Positions 8,988 to 17,009 of a stretch of 64,000 nt of DNA are shown here, piece by piece; position 1 is the first letter of the stretch; every line of letters begins with the position of its first letter. The DNA comes from an uncultured Oscillibacter sp. (GTDB lineage: Bacteria; Bacillota; Clostridia; Oscillospirales; Oscillospiraceae). A program made the translations under genes and the position numbers. The notes below the pieces were generated by a model. That model had not been told where the DNA came from. It ran no database searches and saw only the letters and a program-made list of their open reading frames with translations. The DNA lies in contig CAJKKQ010000007.1 in NCBI GenBank assembly GCA_905200545.1, forward strand, positions 1-64,000. Direction: 5' to 3'.

Positions 8988-10018
8988 AGATCATTGTAGA
9001 CGCTATGGGCGGGGACAACGCTCCCCTGGAGATCGTGCGTGGAGCGCTGGATGCCCACCGGACCCACGGTGTGGATATTTTGCTGGTGGGAAGGGCCGGA
9101 GAGGTACTCCGGGCCCTGGAGGAGTGCGGGGAGAAGACCCTGCCCGCAGGCGTGGAGATCAAGGACGCCGCGGAAGTGGTGGAGATCGCCGATGATCCTG
9201 CCACTGCATTTAAAATGAAGCCCAATTCCTCCCTGACGGTGGGACTCAAGCTCCTGCGGGACGGGGTGGGCGACGCCTTCGTCTCCGCCGGATCCACCGG
9301 TGCCATCCTGGCGGGAGCCACCCTGGTGGTCAAGCGCATCCGGGGCATCCGCCGGGCTGCCATGGGCCCCAGCGTCCCCGTGCTGGGGGGACAGGCCATC
9401 TTGTGCGACTGCGGCGCCAACGCCGAGTGCACGGCGGAGTATCTGCTGCAGTTTGCGTTCCTGGGCAGCTTCTACGCTCAGAAGGTGTGCGGTGTGGAGA
9501 ATCCCCGTGTGGGTCTTTTGAACATCGGCGCCGAGGAGGAAAAGGGCGATGCCCTGCGCCATGAGGCCTACGCCCTGCTGAAAGAGGCAGGGGAGGCGGG
9601 CCGGCTGAACTTTGTGGGCAATGTGGAGGCCAACGATGCCATGCTGGGCGCCGTGGACGTCATTGTCACCGACGGTTTCACCGGCAATGTCCTGCTCAAA
9701 TCCATGGAGGGTGTGGGAAAGTTCTTGCTGACGGAGCTCAAGAGCGTGTTCCTGACCAACACCCGCACCAAGATCGCGGCAGGGCTGGTGAAAGGGGACC
9801 TGGCGGGGCTGAAAAAGCAGATGGATCCCAGCGAGGTGGGCGGTACGCCCTTCCTGGGGATCACCAAGCCTGTCATCAAGGCTCATGGCTCCTCCAACGC
9901 CCGGGCCATCTCCAACGCCATCCTCCGGGCCAAGGAATATGCCCAGAGCGGCTTCATCGGAGAGATCGAGGCCAACATCGAACACATGCGGGTGCAGACC
10001 CGGGTGGAAAAAAGCTGA
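8984..10018 (+). CDS. plsX: Phosphate acyltransferase PlsX
   Basis: 344 residues. PlsX converts acyl-ACP to acyl-phosphate, the acyl donor for PlsY in phospholipid synthesis; it is a peripheral membrane enzyme. I use ATG 8984 (MKIIVDAMGGDNAP, the canonical PlsX N-terminus) because the CGGAGGT site is 6 nt upstream; it abuts the other candidate ATG at 8978. Family motifs include VSAGSTGAILAGATL, VCGVENPRVGLLNIGAEE-type sequence, and the VTDGFTGNVLLKSMEG block. Overlaps trmFO by 4 nt. acpP lies 80 nt downstream with its own promoter, the usual plsX-acpP-rnc neighbourhood. Confidence 0.96.
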   Translation: MKIIVDAMGGDNAPLEIVRGALDAHRTHGVDILLVGRAGEVLRALEECGEKTLPAGVEIKDAAEVVEIADDPATAFKMKPNSSLTVGLKLLRDGVGDAFVSAGSTGAILAGATLVVKRIRGIRRAAMGPSVPVLGGQAILCDCGANAECTAEYLLQFAFLGSFYAQKVCGVENPRVGLLNIGAEEEKGDALRHEAYALLKEAGEAGRLNFVGNVEANDAMLGAVDVIVTDGFTGNVLLKSMEGVGKFLLTELKSVFLTNTRTKIAAGLVKGDLAGLKKQMDPSEVGGTPFLGITKPVIKAHGSSNARAISNAILRAKEYAQSGFIGEIEANIEHMRVQTRVEKS

Positions 10019-10026
10019 ATCCCCCC

Positions 10027-10056
10027 TTGACAGCGGCGCGGCATATGCCGTATGAT
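10027..10056 (+). promoter_or_regulatory. Promoter for acpP-rnc
   Basis: TTGACA at 10027-10032, 18-nt spacer, TATGAT at 10051-10056, about 43 nt before the acpP start. It gives acpP transcription independent of plsX. Confidence 0.7.
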
Positions 10057-10098
10057 TACCCCAGCAAGGATGACCATAATTCCTAAGGAGTGAACAGC

Positions 10099-10347
10099 AT
10101 GTCAGTGGAAGATATTTTTCAAACGATGAGAGAGCTGGTTGCCGAGCAGTTTTCCCTGGAGCCGGAAGAAGTCTCCATGGAGACCTCTTTTGAGGATGAT
10201 CTGGGAGCGGATTCTGTGGACGTGGTGGAGCTGGTCATGGCCATGGAAGAGGAGTTCGAACTGGGCGTGACCCAGGAAGAGGATCTCAAGGGCCTGAAGA
10301 CTGTCGGCGACGTGGTGAACTATGTCGCGGGCAAGGTGAATAAGTAA
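10099..10347 (+). CDS. acpP: Acyl carrier protein
   Basis: 82 residues, acidic, with the phosphopantetheine attachment motif GADSVDVVEL; Ser39 is the modified residue. ACP carries growing fatty acyl chains and donates acyl groups to PlsX encoded just upstream. ATG 10099 is chosen because TAAGGAG lies 8 nt before it; the GTG at 10090 is part of that site. A hairpin follows the stop codon, so much transcription may end before rnc. The MSVEDIFQTMRELVAEQF start is standard for Clostridia ACP. Confidence 0.96.
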   Translation: MSVEDIFQTMRELVAEQFSLEPEEVSMETSFEDDLGADSVDVVELVMAMEEEFELGVTQEEDLKGLKTVGDVVNYVAGKVNK

Positions 10348-10362
10348 TCTTATGACACGGAA

Positions 10363-10387
10363 AAGCCCCGCTCCGGCGGGGCTTCCT
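10363..10387 (+). terminator. Hairpin after acpP, weak terminator
   Basis: AAGCCCCGC and GCGGGGCTT form a 9-bp stem with a TCCG loop (10363-10384), followed by a short poor T-run. It ends only 20 nt before the rnc start, so it may be an attenuating hairpin that lets some transcripts into rnc. Confidence 0.6.
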
Positions 10388-10403
10388 TATGGAGAGGACC
10401 GCC

Positions 10404-11087
10404 ATGCAGGAACTGGAGAAAAAACTGAATTATACGTTCCGGGATCCGTCGCTGCTCAGCGAGGCGCTGTGCCACAGCTCCTACGCCAACGAGCACCGTT
10501 CCGCCCACTTGAACAGCAACGAGCGGCTGGAGTTTCTGGGAGATTCCGTACTGGGCTTCGTGACGGCGGAGTTTCTCTTTATCCACCATCCGGATCTGCC
10601 GGAGGGAGATCTCACCCGGATCCGGGCGGCACTGGTATGTGAGCAGAGCCTCCATGAGGTGGCCCAGAAGCTGGATCTGGGGAGCTATCTGAAGCTGGGC
10701 CGGGGCGAGGAGGCCGGAGGCGGCCGCCACCGCACCTCCATCCTGGCGGATGCAACAGAGGCGGTCTTCGCCGCCGTGTACCTGGACGGCGGCATTGGGG
10801 CGGCCTCTGCGCTGATCCACCGGCTGCTGCTGGACGCAGAGCGGGAGGAGGCCGTGGAGGAGCGGCGCCGGGACTACAAGACCGCCCTGCAGGAGTTGGT
10901 GCAGCGGCAGGCGGATCAGGTGCTCACCTACCGGATGGCAGGGGAACAGGGCCCGGATCACGACAAGACCTTCCTGGCGGAGGTGCTGCTCAACGGCACC
11001 CCGGTGGGAACCGGTTCCGGACACAGCAAGAAAGAGGCTGAGCAGGCCGCCGCCAAGGCGGCGCTGACGGCCATGGGCGCGGAGTAA
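10404..11087 (+). CDS. rnc: Ribonuclease III
   Basis: 227 residues. Cleaves double-stranded RNA in rRNA and mRNA maturation. The signature NERLEFLGDSVLG (residues ~38-50) and the downstream ADATEAVFAAVYLDGG hold the acidic metal ligands. The C-terminal double-stranded RNA-binding domain (DYKTALQELVQ to KKEAEQAAAKAAL) is complete. Start at ATG 10404 (MQELEKKLNYTFRDPSLL) because GGAGAGG is 7 nt upstream; the ATG at 10389 overlaps the preceding hairpin. It shares the acpP promoter, and a GC-rich hairpin follows it. Confidence 0.95.
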   Translation: MQELEKKLNYTFRDPSLLSEALCHSSYANEHRSAHLNSNERLEFLGDSVLGFVTAEFLFIHHPDLPEGDLTRIRAALVCEQSLHEVAQKLDLGSYLKLGRGEEAGGGRHRTSILADATEAVFAAVYLDGGIGAASALIHRLLLDAEREEAVEERRRDYKTALQELVQRQADQVLTYRMAGEQGPDHDKTFLAEVLLNGTPVGTGSGHSKKEAEQAAAKAALTAMGAE

Positions 11088-11109
11088 GCGCCGGAGAAAA
11101 CCCATCAGG

Positions 11110-11145
11110 GGGAGGGGAGCCCGCCGGGCGCCCCTCCCTCCCTTT
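11110..11145 (+). terminator. Terminator-like hairpin after rnc
   Basis: GGGAGGGG (11110-11117) pairs with CCCCTCCC (11131-11138), with an inner GCCC/GGGC stem. A short TTT follows (11143-11145). The stem is very strong and the T-tract weak. Confidence 0.55.
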
Positions 11146-11192
11146 GTCCCGGCGGCACGGCGGAAATATGACTGGAATTTGCCCTGCCGGCA

Positions 11193-11340
11193 TGGTATAC
11201 TATCTCAATATGGAGTGAGGGGGTTCCCTCCCGCCGGCGGCAGCCCGGAGGCTGCGCCGGAAGCAGGTCTGGTTGGGCCTGCCGGTTACATAAGATCTTA
11301 CCGTCAACAAGCGTACCACTTGGATAAATCGTGAAGGAGA
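11193..11340 (+). promoter_or_regulatory. Extended -10 promoter and structured leader of uppP
   Basis: TGGTATACT (TATACT at 11196-11201) is an extended -10 box with no good -35. The ~135-nt leader contains three consecutive hairpins: GAGGG/CCCTC, a long CCGGC-GCAGCC stem with loop CGGA, and GCAGG/CCTGC. CCGG segments could pair with more than one partner. I cannot match it to a known riboswitch class. Confidence 0.4.
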
Positions 11341-11349
11341 GTGAGCCGA

Positions 11350-12183
11350 TTGTCGCTTTTATCTGCCATCCTGCTGGGCCTGATCCAGGGCGTAGCGGAG
11401 TTTTTGCCCATTTCCAGCTCCGGCCATCTGGCCATTGCGGAGCATCTGCTGTCCACGGGTTCCATCGATGTGCCGGATTTTTACGATGTGCTGCTGCACC
11501 TGGGCACCCTCATCGCCGTGTTTGTTGCCTACTGGCAGGATATCCGGGAGATGGTGGTGGAGTTTTTCTCCGGGGTCCGGGATCTGACCCGGGGGACCAC
11601 CCCCAATCCCGTGCCCCCTGCCCGACGTCTGATTCTGCTGATCATCGTGGGCACGCTGCCCCTCTTTGCGGTGCTGCCGGTGAAAGATCTGGTGGAGAGC
11701 CTGGGGGATAACCTCTACTTCGTGGCAGGCGCCCTGGTGTTTACCGGACTGCTGCTCTTTGCCAGCGACCGGGTCCGCAAAGGCCGCAAGACGGAGAAGA
11801 ACGCCACGCTGGTGGATGTGCTGCTGGTGGGCGTTGGGCAGGCCATCGCCACCTGTCCCGGCATCTCCCGTTCCGGCACCACCATCACCGCCGGGTGCTT
11901 TGTGGGCTTTGAGCGGAAATTTGCCGTGCGGTTTTCCTTCCTGCTGTCCATCCCCGCCATCCTGGGGGCCAATATCCTCAGCTTGAAGGATGCTCTGGAG
12001 GGTGAGATCATCTGGGCCGACGTGCCGGTTTATCTGGTGGGTGTGGTCGTGGCGGCAGTGGTGGGGTATCTTTGCATCCGCCTGCTGCGGATGATCGCCG
12101 ACAAGGGCCGTTTCGGCTGGTTTGCCTATTACTGCTGGGCCGCCGGCGCGCTGACCCTGGTGCTGGCCGTGATGGGCAAGTGA
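11350..12183 (+). CDS. uppP: Undecaprenyl-diphosphatase UppP (BacA)
   Basis: 277 residues, polytopic membrane protein. Removes a phosphate from undecaprenyl diphosphate to recycle the lipid carrier of cell-wall synthesis, and confers some bacitracin tolerance. Family signatures are QGVAEFLPISSSGHL near the N-terminus and PGISRSGTTITAG in the second half, which hold the catalytic Glu, Ser and Arg. I prefer the TTG at 11350, 10 nt after AAGGAG; the GTG at 11341 is only 1 nt from that site but gives just three more residues. It has its own structured leader. ftsK follows 37 nt later. Confidence 0.94.
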   Translation: MSLLSAILLGLIQGVAEFLPISSSGHLAIAEHLLSTGSIDVPDFYDVLLHLGTLIAVFVAYWQDIREMVVEFFSGVRDLTRGTTPNPVPPARRLILLIIVGTLPLFAVLPVKDLVESLGDNLYFVAGALVFTGLLLFASDRVRKGRKTEKNATLVDVLLVGVGQAIATCPGISRSGTTITAGCFVGFERKFAVRFSFLLSIPAILGANILSLKDALEGEIIWADVPVYLVGVVVAAVVGYLCIRLLRMIADKGRFGWFAYYCWAAGALTLVLAVMGK

Positions 12184-12220
12184 TGGGTCAAAACAATCCA
12201 GGAAAGGGGGGAGGTTGACC

Positions 12221-14827
12221 ATGGCATCCTCCGCACAAAAGAAGACCACCACAACCAGAAAAAGCACCGCATCCAAAAGCACAACCCGGGGGAAAAAGCG
12301 CACGCCGCCTCCTCCGCCCAAGCAGCCGGTGCGCCGGGAGGTCTGGGGAATCGTGCTGCTGGTGCTGGCACTGTGTGTGTTTGTCAGCTACTGCGGCATC
12401 TCCGCCATTTTCATTGATTGGTTTGCGGCGCTGCTCAAGGGCCTTTTCGGCTATGGCTACTGGCTGGCATGTCCGGCCTTGGTGCTCTCGGCGCTGATTT
12501 TGCTCTTCCACAAGGGCCGCCCTGTGGTGCTGCGGGTGACCTGTGCTCTGCTGACACCCCTGCTGCTGGGCAGCATCCTCCACATGATTTTGTGTAAGGT
12601 GGAATTTGAATCCTCTCTGGGAATTTTGAAGAACCTCTGGGCCACCGGGCAGAGTCTTACCTCCGGCGGCGCCGTTTCCGGCTCCCTGGCGGTGGGCTTT
12701 GTGGCGGTGTTCTCTAAGTACGCTTCTTTGCCCATTTTTATCCTGCTGCTGGTGATTGCCCTGATGATCGCCTTGCGGCTGACTCCGGCAGTCCTGTGGG
12801 AAAAGCTGCGGGAGCGGCCTCAGTATGAGCCGGAACCGGAAGAGGAGCCGGTCAAGACCCCGCCTGTCCGGGCGGCGGTTCCGGAGCCGGTGCGGATGAG
12901 TGCACCGGAGCGCAGCAGACCCCAGATCGATTTCCCGTTGGACGATGTCCCCGCCCGGGCGGAGAAAGCTCCGGCGGAGCCGGAGGAGAAGGAGGGGCGT
13001 TTCACCAGCTTCTTCCGACACAAGTCCGACCGGCAGAAGACGCCGGATCAGGTACTCTCCGGGGAGGAGAGTGCCAAGACCGAAGAGGCGGCATCTTCCC
13101 AGCCGGTTCGTACCCCTGCCATTCCGGAGATGGCCCCCCAGACCGGAACGAAGCCTGCTCCGGTACCCATGACGGCAGAACCTGCTGTGGAACCTGCGGC
13201 CCCCACTGCCTCCGGCGGCTCCGGCAAAAAGGCTGCGGCGGCAGAGCTGGCGGCGGCCACCGCTCAGGTCAGCGCGGAGATCGAAGAGAAGCTCTCCGCC
13301 GAGGGGGAGACGTACCGCTTTCCGCCCATTACCCTGCTCCATGAGAACACCGGGGGCAACATCTCCGCCGCCGGGGCGGAGCTGCGCAACAATTCCCGCC
13401 GCCTGGCGGAAACCCTTACCAGCTTCGGCGTGGACGCTACTGCCGGCGATGTGGTTCACGGGCCCTCCGTCACCCGGTATGAGTTTGTGCTGGAGCAGGG
13501 CGTCAAGCTCTCCAAGATCACCAACCTGGCGGATGACATTGCGCTGGCTCTGGGCGCCACCGGCGTCCGGATCGCCCCCATTCCCGACAAGATCTCTGTG
13601 GTGGGCATCGAGGTGCCCAACAAGTCCGTGACGCCGGTGCTGATCCGGGATGTCATCGAGTCCCGGGAGTTTACGGAGCACAAGTCTAAGACCGCCTTTG
13701 CCCTGGGCCGGGACATCGGCGGCCGGAACATCGTGGGCGACATTGAAAAGCTGCCCCATGTGCTGATCGCCGGTACCACCGGTTCCGGTAAATCCGTGTG
13801 TACCAACTCCCTCATCATCAGCCTGCTCTATAAGTCCACCCCTGATGAGGTGCGCTTTATCATGGTGGATCCCAAAATGGTGGAGCTGGCCCCCTACAAC
13901 GGCATTCCCCATCTGCTGATCCCGGTGGTGACGGATCCCAAGAAGGCCGCCGGCGCTTTGCAGTGGGCGGTGTTTGAGATGATGAAGCGGTACAAGACCT
14001 TCTCCGAATGCGGTGTCAAGAAGCTGGAGGAGTACAATAAGCTGGCCCAGGCCACGGAGGGGATGGAGACCATGCCCAGCGTGGTGGTGGTCATCGACGA
14101 GTTGGCGGATCTGATGCTGGTGGCGGCCAAGGAGGTGGAGGAATCCATCTGCCGGGTGGCCCAGATGGGCCGTGCCGCCGGTATGCACCTGGTGATCGCC
14201 ACCCAGCGGCCCTCCGCCGACGTCATCACCGGCCTTATGAAGGCCAACATCCCCAGCCGTATCGCCTTTGCGGTGGCCTCCTCTCTGGAGTCCCGCATCA
14301 TCCTGGACACCACCGGTGCGGAAAAGCTGGTGGGCAAGGGCGACATGCTCTACGCCCCCCTGGGGGCCGGAAAGCCCACCCGGGTGCAGGGCTGCTTCAT
14401 CACCCCCGAGGAGATCGACCAGGTGGTGACCTTTGTCAAGCAGACCGGTGAGGCCCAGTACTCCGACGAGGTCATGGCCAAGATCGAGGAGTCCATGCAG
14501 GAGCGGGAGAAGGGCGGAAAGTCCGCCCCCGCCGCCGACAGCGGCGCCGCAGAGGACTCCGACGAACTGCTGCCCGCTGCCGTGGATGTGGTGCTGGAGA
14601 CGGGACAAGCCTCTGTTTCCATGCTGCAGCGGCGGCTGAAGCTGGGCTATTCCCGGGCCGCCCGCCTGGTGGACCAGATGGAGGAGCGGGGAATTGTGGG
14701 TCCCTTCGAGGGCTCCAAGCCCCGGCAGCTGCTCATCACCAAAGCCCAGTGGCAGGAGATGCAGCTGGGCGGCGCATCTGCGGGTACCCAGGAGGACGAA
14801 CCTCCCTTCCCAGTGGAAGAGGAATAA
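12221..14827 (+). CDS. FtsK/SpoIIIE-type DNA translocase
   Basis: 868 residues. Membrane-anchored ATPase that pumps chromosomal DNA through the division or sporulation septum. Order: a basic Lys/Thr-rich N-terminus (residues 1-38), several membrane helices (~40-180), a Pro/Glu-rich linker (~190-330), then the motor domain with Walker A GTTGSGKS (518-525) and Walker B VVVVIDELADLM. A C-terminal winged-helix gamma domain (ETGQASVSMLQRRLKLGYSRAA) reads orienting DNA sequences. The GGGGGGAGG site supports ATG 12221 over the upstream TTG. Sequence alone does not say whether it acts as vegetative FtsK or sporulation SpoIIIE; both carry this architecture in Clostridia. Confidence 0.93.
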   Translation: MASSAQKKTTTTRKSTASKSTTRGKKRTPPPPPKQPVRREVWGIVLLVLALCVFVSYCGISAIFIDWFAALLKGLFGYGYWLACPALVLSALILLFHKGRPVVLRVTCALLTPLLLGSILHMILCKVEFESSLGILKNLWATGQSLTSGGAVSGSLAVGFVAVFSKYASLPIFILLLVIALMIALRLTPAVLWEKLRERPQYEPEPEEEPVKTPPVRAAVPEPVRMSAPERSRPQIDFPLDDVPARAEKAPAEPEEKEGRFTSFFRHKSDRQKTPDQVLSGEESAKTEEAASSQPVRTPAIPEMAPQTGTKPAPVPMTAEPAVEPAAPTASGGSGKKAAAAELAAATAQVSAEIEEKLSAEGETYRFPPITLLHENTGGNISAAGAELRNNSRRLAETLTSFGVDATAGDVVHGPSVTRYEFVLEQGVKLSKITNLADDIALALGATGVRIAPIPDKISVVGIEVPNKSVTPVLIRDVIESREFTEHKSKTAFALGRDIGGRNIVGDIEKLPHVLIAGTTGSGKSVCTNSLIISLLYKSTPDEVRFIMVDPKMVELAPYNGIPHLLIPVVTDPKKAAGALQWAVFEMMKRYKTFSECGVKKLEEYNKLAQATEGMETMPSVVVVIDELADLMLVAAKEVEESICRVAQMGRAAGMHLVIATQRPSADVITGLMKANIPSRIAFAVASSLESRIILDTTGAEKLVGKGDMLYAPLGAGKPTRVQGCFITPEEIDQVVTFVKQTGEAQYSDEVMAKIEESMQEREKGGKSAPAADSGAAEDSDELLPAAVDVVLETGQASVSMLQRRLKLGYSRAARLVDQMEERGIVGPFEGSKPRQLLITKAQWQEMQLGGASAGTQEDEPPFPVEEE

Positions 14828-14836
14828 GGCTGTGGC

Positions 14837-14864
14837 TTGACAAATCCGCGGAAAGACGTATAAT
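14837..14864 (+). promoter_or_regulatory. Promoter of the T-box leader
   Basis: TTGACA at 14837-14842, 16-nt spacer, TATAAT at 14859-14864, both perfect hexamers. Transcription should start near 14871, at the 5' edge of T-box Stem I. Confidence 0.8.
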
Positions 14865-14870
14865 GAAACA

Positions 14871-15100
14871 ATAAAAGCGATGACAAAGCCAACTCTGTGA
14901 AACCGGCTTTCAGCGAGAGGGAACTGGTGCAAGCCCTCAGCCCACGCCGCAGAGCAGCCACTTTGGAGCGGCCCGCGAGGAGCGGGACGGATCATCTCCG
15001 TTACCGGATGACATGAGATGCCTCTTTCAATGGAGGGGGCAGATCAGGGTGGTACCGTGGAAGTATTTTCGCCCCTGACAGTTGTCAGGGGCGATTTTTT
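14871..15100 (+). ncRNA. T-box leader, probably tRNA-Ala responsive
   Basis: A T-box leader binds uncharged tRNA and switches a terminator off. Stem I has the AGCGA bulge with GAGGG/CCCTC and a GGTGCAA apical loop. CTCTGTG (14894-14900) pairs with CGCAGAG, and CAAAG with CTTTG, leaving an internal loop CAGCCA whose GCC reads as an alanine specifier. The T-box bulge AGGGTGGTACCGTG (15047-15060) has T as the variable base, which pairs with discriminator A73. That fits tRNA-Ala and argues against Ser, Asp or Asn (G73). The terminator is 15069-15094 (12-bp stem) plus TTTTTT. The class is certain; the specificity is inferred. Confidence 0.9.
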
Positions 15101-15162
15101 ATCCAGATCAGACATGTTTCCCCGGCTAATCTTGAAAAATCAGGACCAAGGAGGTCATTTCC

Positions 15163-16368
15163 ATGAAATTTTCCAGTAAGATCCAGGCCTGCGAGCTCTC
15201 TCCCATCCGGAAATTCCATCCCTATGTGCTGGCGGCGGAGGCCAAGGGCCGCAAGGTTCATCACCTGAACATCGGTCAGCCGGATATCGAGACGCCCAAG
15301 GCGTTTTTTGATGCGGTGAGCAACTTCGGAAAGGCTGTTTTGGAGTATGCTCCTTCCACCGGCGTGGAGTGCTATCTGGAAGCGGTGCGGGATTACTATA
15401 CCAATCTGGGCTTCCCCATCACCTGCGACGATATCATGGCCACCCACGGCGGCAGCGAGGCGTTGGAGATCATCATGTCCTGCATCCTGGAGGACGGGGA
15501 CGAGATCCTGATCCCGGAGCCCTTCTATCCCAATTACTCCACCTTCGTGGAGATTACCGGTGCCTCCATCCGGCCCATTCCCACGGATCCGGAAAAGGGA
15601 TACCGCTATGCCACCCGGGAGCAGATTGAGCCTCTCATCAATGCCCACACCCGGGCTATTCTGGTGACCAACCCCGGCAACCCCACCGGCGTGGTGCTCA
15701 ACCACCAGGAGATGCGCCTGCTGGCGGACATTGCCAAGGAGCACGAGATCTTCCTCATCAGTGACGAGGTGTATCGTGAGATCGTCTACACCGGCGAAAA
15801 ACTCAGCTCCATGCTGGAGTTCCAGGATGCCGCGGAAAATGTGATCGTGGTGGACTCCGTGTCCAAGCGCTTTTCCTCCTGCGGTGCCCGGGTGGGTGCC
15901 CTCATCTCCCGCAACCAGGAGCTGATGGCCCAGGCTATGAAGATCTGCCAGGGCCGTCTGTGCGCCGCCACGCTGGATCAGGTGGGCGCCGCCGCCATGT
16001 ACCGGGAGCTGCCCGCGGAGTATTACACCTCCGTCCGGGAGGAGTACCAGCGCCGTCGGGACACGGTGGTGGAGAGCCTTTCCAAGATCCCCGGTATCCG
16101 CTTCAGCCATCCGGATGGGGCCTTCTACGTGATGGCCACGCTGCCGGTAGACGATGCGGAGAAGTTGCAGTACTTCCTGCTGGAGGAGTTCGAGGATCAC
16201 GGCGAAACCGTCATGTACACCCCGGCGGAGTCCTTCTACGCTACTCCCGGCAAGGGCCGCAACGAGATCCGCATCGCCTACGTCACCAATCCTGCGGAAC
16301 TCTCCCGCTCCATTGAGCTGCTGGGCCTGGGCATTGCCGCCTATAACGCCCAGGGAGAGAAGGCATGA
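15163..16368 (+). CDS. Class I PLP aminotransferase, T-box controlled (alanine-forming?)
   Basis: 401 residues, fold-type I aminotransferase. PLP Lys235 lies in the SVSKRFSSCGARVGA block; PGNPTGVVL and SDEVYREIVY hold the Asn and Asp/Tyr cofactor contacts, and the RIAYV region holds the substrate-carboxylate Arg. Sequence alone would be called aspartate or aromatic aminotransferase. The upstream T-box looks tRNA-Ala specific, which suggests the physiological product is alanine (pyruvate plus glutamate, AlaA/AlaT-like). It overlaps the next gene by 4 nt. A GGAGG site precedes the ATG. Family assignment is firm; substrate is inference from regulation. Confidence 0.85.
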   Translation: MKFSSKIQACELSPIRKFHPYVLAAEAKGRKVHHLNIGQPDIETPKAFFDAVSNFGKAVLEYAPSTGVECYLEAVRDYYTNLGFPITCDDIMATHGGSEALEIIMSCILEDGDEILIPEPFYPNYSTFVEITGASIRPIPTDPEKGYRYATREQIEPLINAHTRAILVTNPGNPTGVVLNHQEMRLLADIAKEHEIFLISDEVYREIVYTGEKLSSMLEFQDAAENVIVVDSVSKRFSSCGARVGALISRNQELMAQAMKICQGRLCAATLDQVGAAAMYRELPAEYYTSVREEYQRRRDTVVESLSKIPGIRFSHPDGAFYVMATLPVDDAEKLQYFLLEEFEDHGETVMYTPAESFYATPGKGRNEIRIAYVTNPAELSRSIELLGLGIAAYNAQGEKA

Positions 16369-16646
16369 TCCACCATATCGTCATGTGGAAGTTCCGGCCC
16401 GGTACGGAGACGGAGCAGAAACAGTTTCTGGACGGCCTGCGGAGCTTGCAGGGGGTGATCCCCCAGCTGCTGCACAGCGAGGTGGCAGTCAACGTAGGGG
16501 AGGGCAATTATGATGCCGTCCTGGTCAGCGAGTTCCGGGATCTGGACGCGCTGGAGGCCTACAAAAACGACCCCCGGCACAAGGCGGTGTCCGCCCTGTG
16601 TAAGTCCATCCGCACGGATCGGGTGGCGGTGGACTACGAGTTTTGA
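16365..16646 (+). CDS. Dabb-family small protein
   Basis: 93 residues. It matches the Dabb (stress-responsive alpha/beta barrel, dimeric ferredoxin-like) family: IHHIVMWKFRPGT at the N-terminus with the conserved His, then YDAVLVSEFRDLDALEAY and the C-terminal DPRHKAV segment. Members form dimers with varied, often unknown, roles. It overlaps the aminotransferase by ATGA, so the two are cotranslated, but this alone does not give a function. A long hairpin follows the stop. Confidence 0.85.
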   Translation: MIHHIVMWKFRPGTETEQKQFLDGLRSLQGVIPQLLHSEVAVNVGEGNYDAVLVSEFRDLDALEAYKNDPRHKAVSALCKSIRTDRVAVDYEF

Positions 16647-16647
16647 A

Positions 16648-16687
16648 AAAAGGAGCTTGAGACAGTTGGCTGTCTCAGGCTCCTTTT
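16648..16687. terminator. Bidirectional terminator between convergent genes
   Basis: AAAAGGAGC-TTGAGACAG pairs with CTGTCTCAG-GCTCCTTTT around a TTGG loop. A/T runs on both sides let it act on both strands, closing the Dabb gene (+) and the MGMT-family gene (-). Confidence 0.8.
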
Positions 16688-16697
16688 GGATATCAGG

Positions 16698-17009
16698 TTA
16701 TAGGCCGTTCCACAGGCTTGCGTTCAGATCCGCCCTGCCGTCCGGCCTAAAGGGGACGCCTTCCGCTTCCAGCAGAGCCCGCTGGGTACCGGGAGCCAGG
16801 GTATCGAAGGCCGCTTTGGTGCCGCCCAAGCGATCCACCACCCGGTGGCAGGGCACCGATGGGTCGGTACAGGCAGCCATGGCATAACCCACCGTCCGGG
16901 CACAACGGGGCATCCCCGCCAGGCGGGCGATCTGACCGTAGGTGGCGACTTTTCCCGCAGGGATGCGGCGCACCACCGCGTAAAAGGCGGCAAAGACCGG
17001 ACCGCTCAT
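16698..17009 (-). CDS. MGMT-family alkyl-DNA binding/transfer protein, minimal domain
   Basis: 103 residues: only the DNA-binding/active-site domain of O6-alkylguanine-DNA alkyltransferases. It has PAGKVATYGQIARLAG (winged helix), the Arg-finger segment RTVGYAMAAC, and PCHRVV with Cys54. Alkyltransferase-like (ATL) proteins of this size usually replace that Cys with Trp or Ala; here the Cys is kept, so direct dealkylation is possible. The Asn-hinge/Ada N-terminal domain is absent. It is the last gene of a leftward three-gene unit and overlaps the upstream amidohydrolase by 4 nt. Confidence 0.88.
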   Translation of the reverse strand: MSGPVFAAFYAVVRRIPAGKVATYGQIARLAGMPRCARTVGYAMAACTDPSVPCHRVVDRLGGTKAAFDTLAPGTQRALLEAEGVPFRPDGRADLNASLWNGL

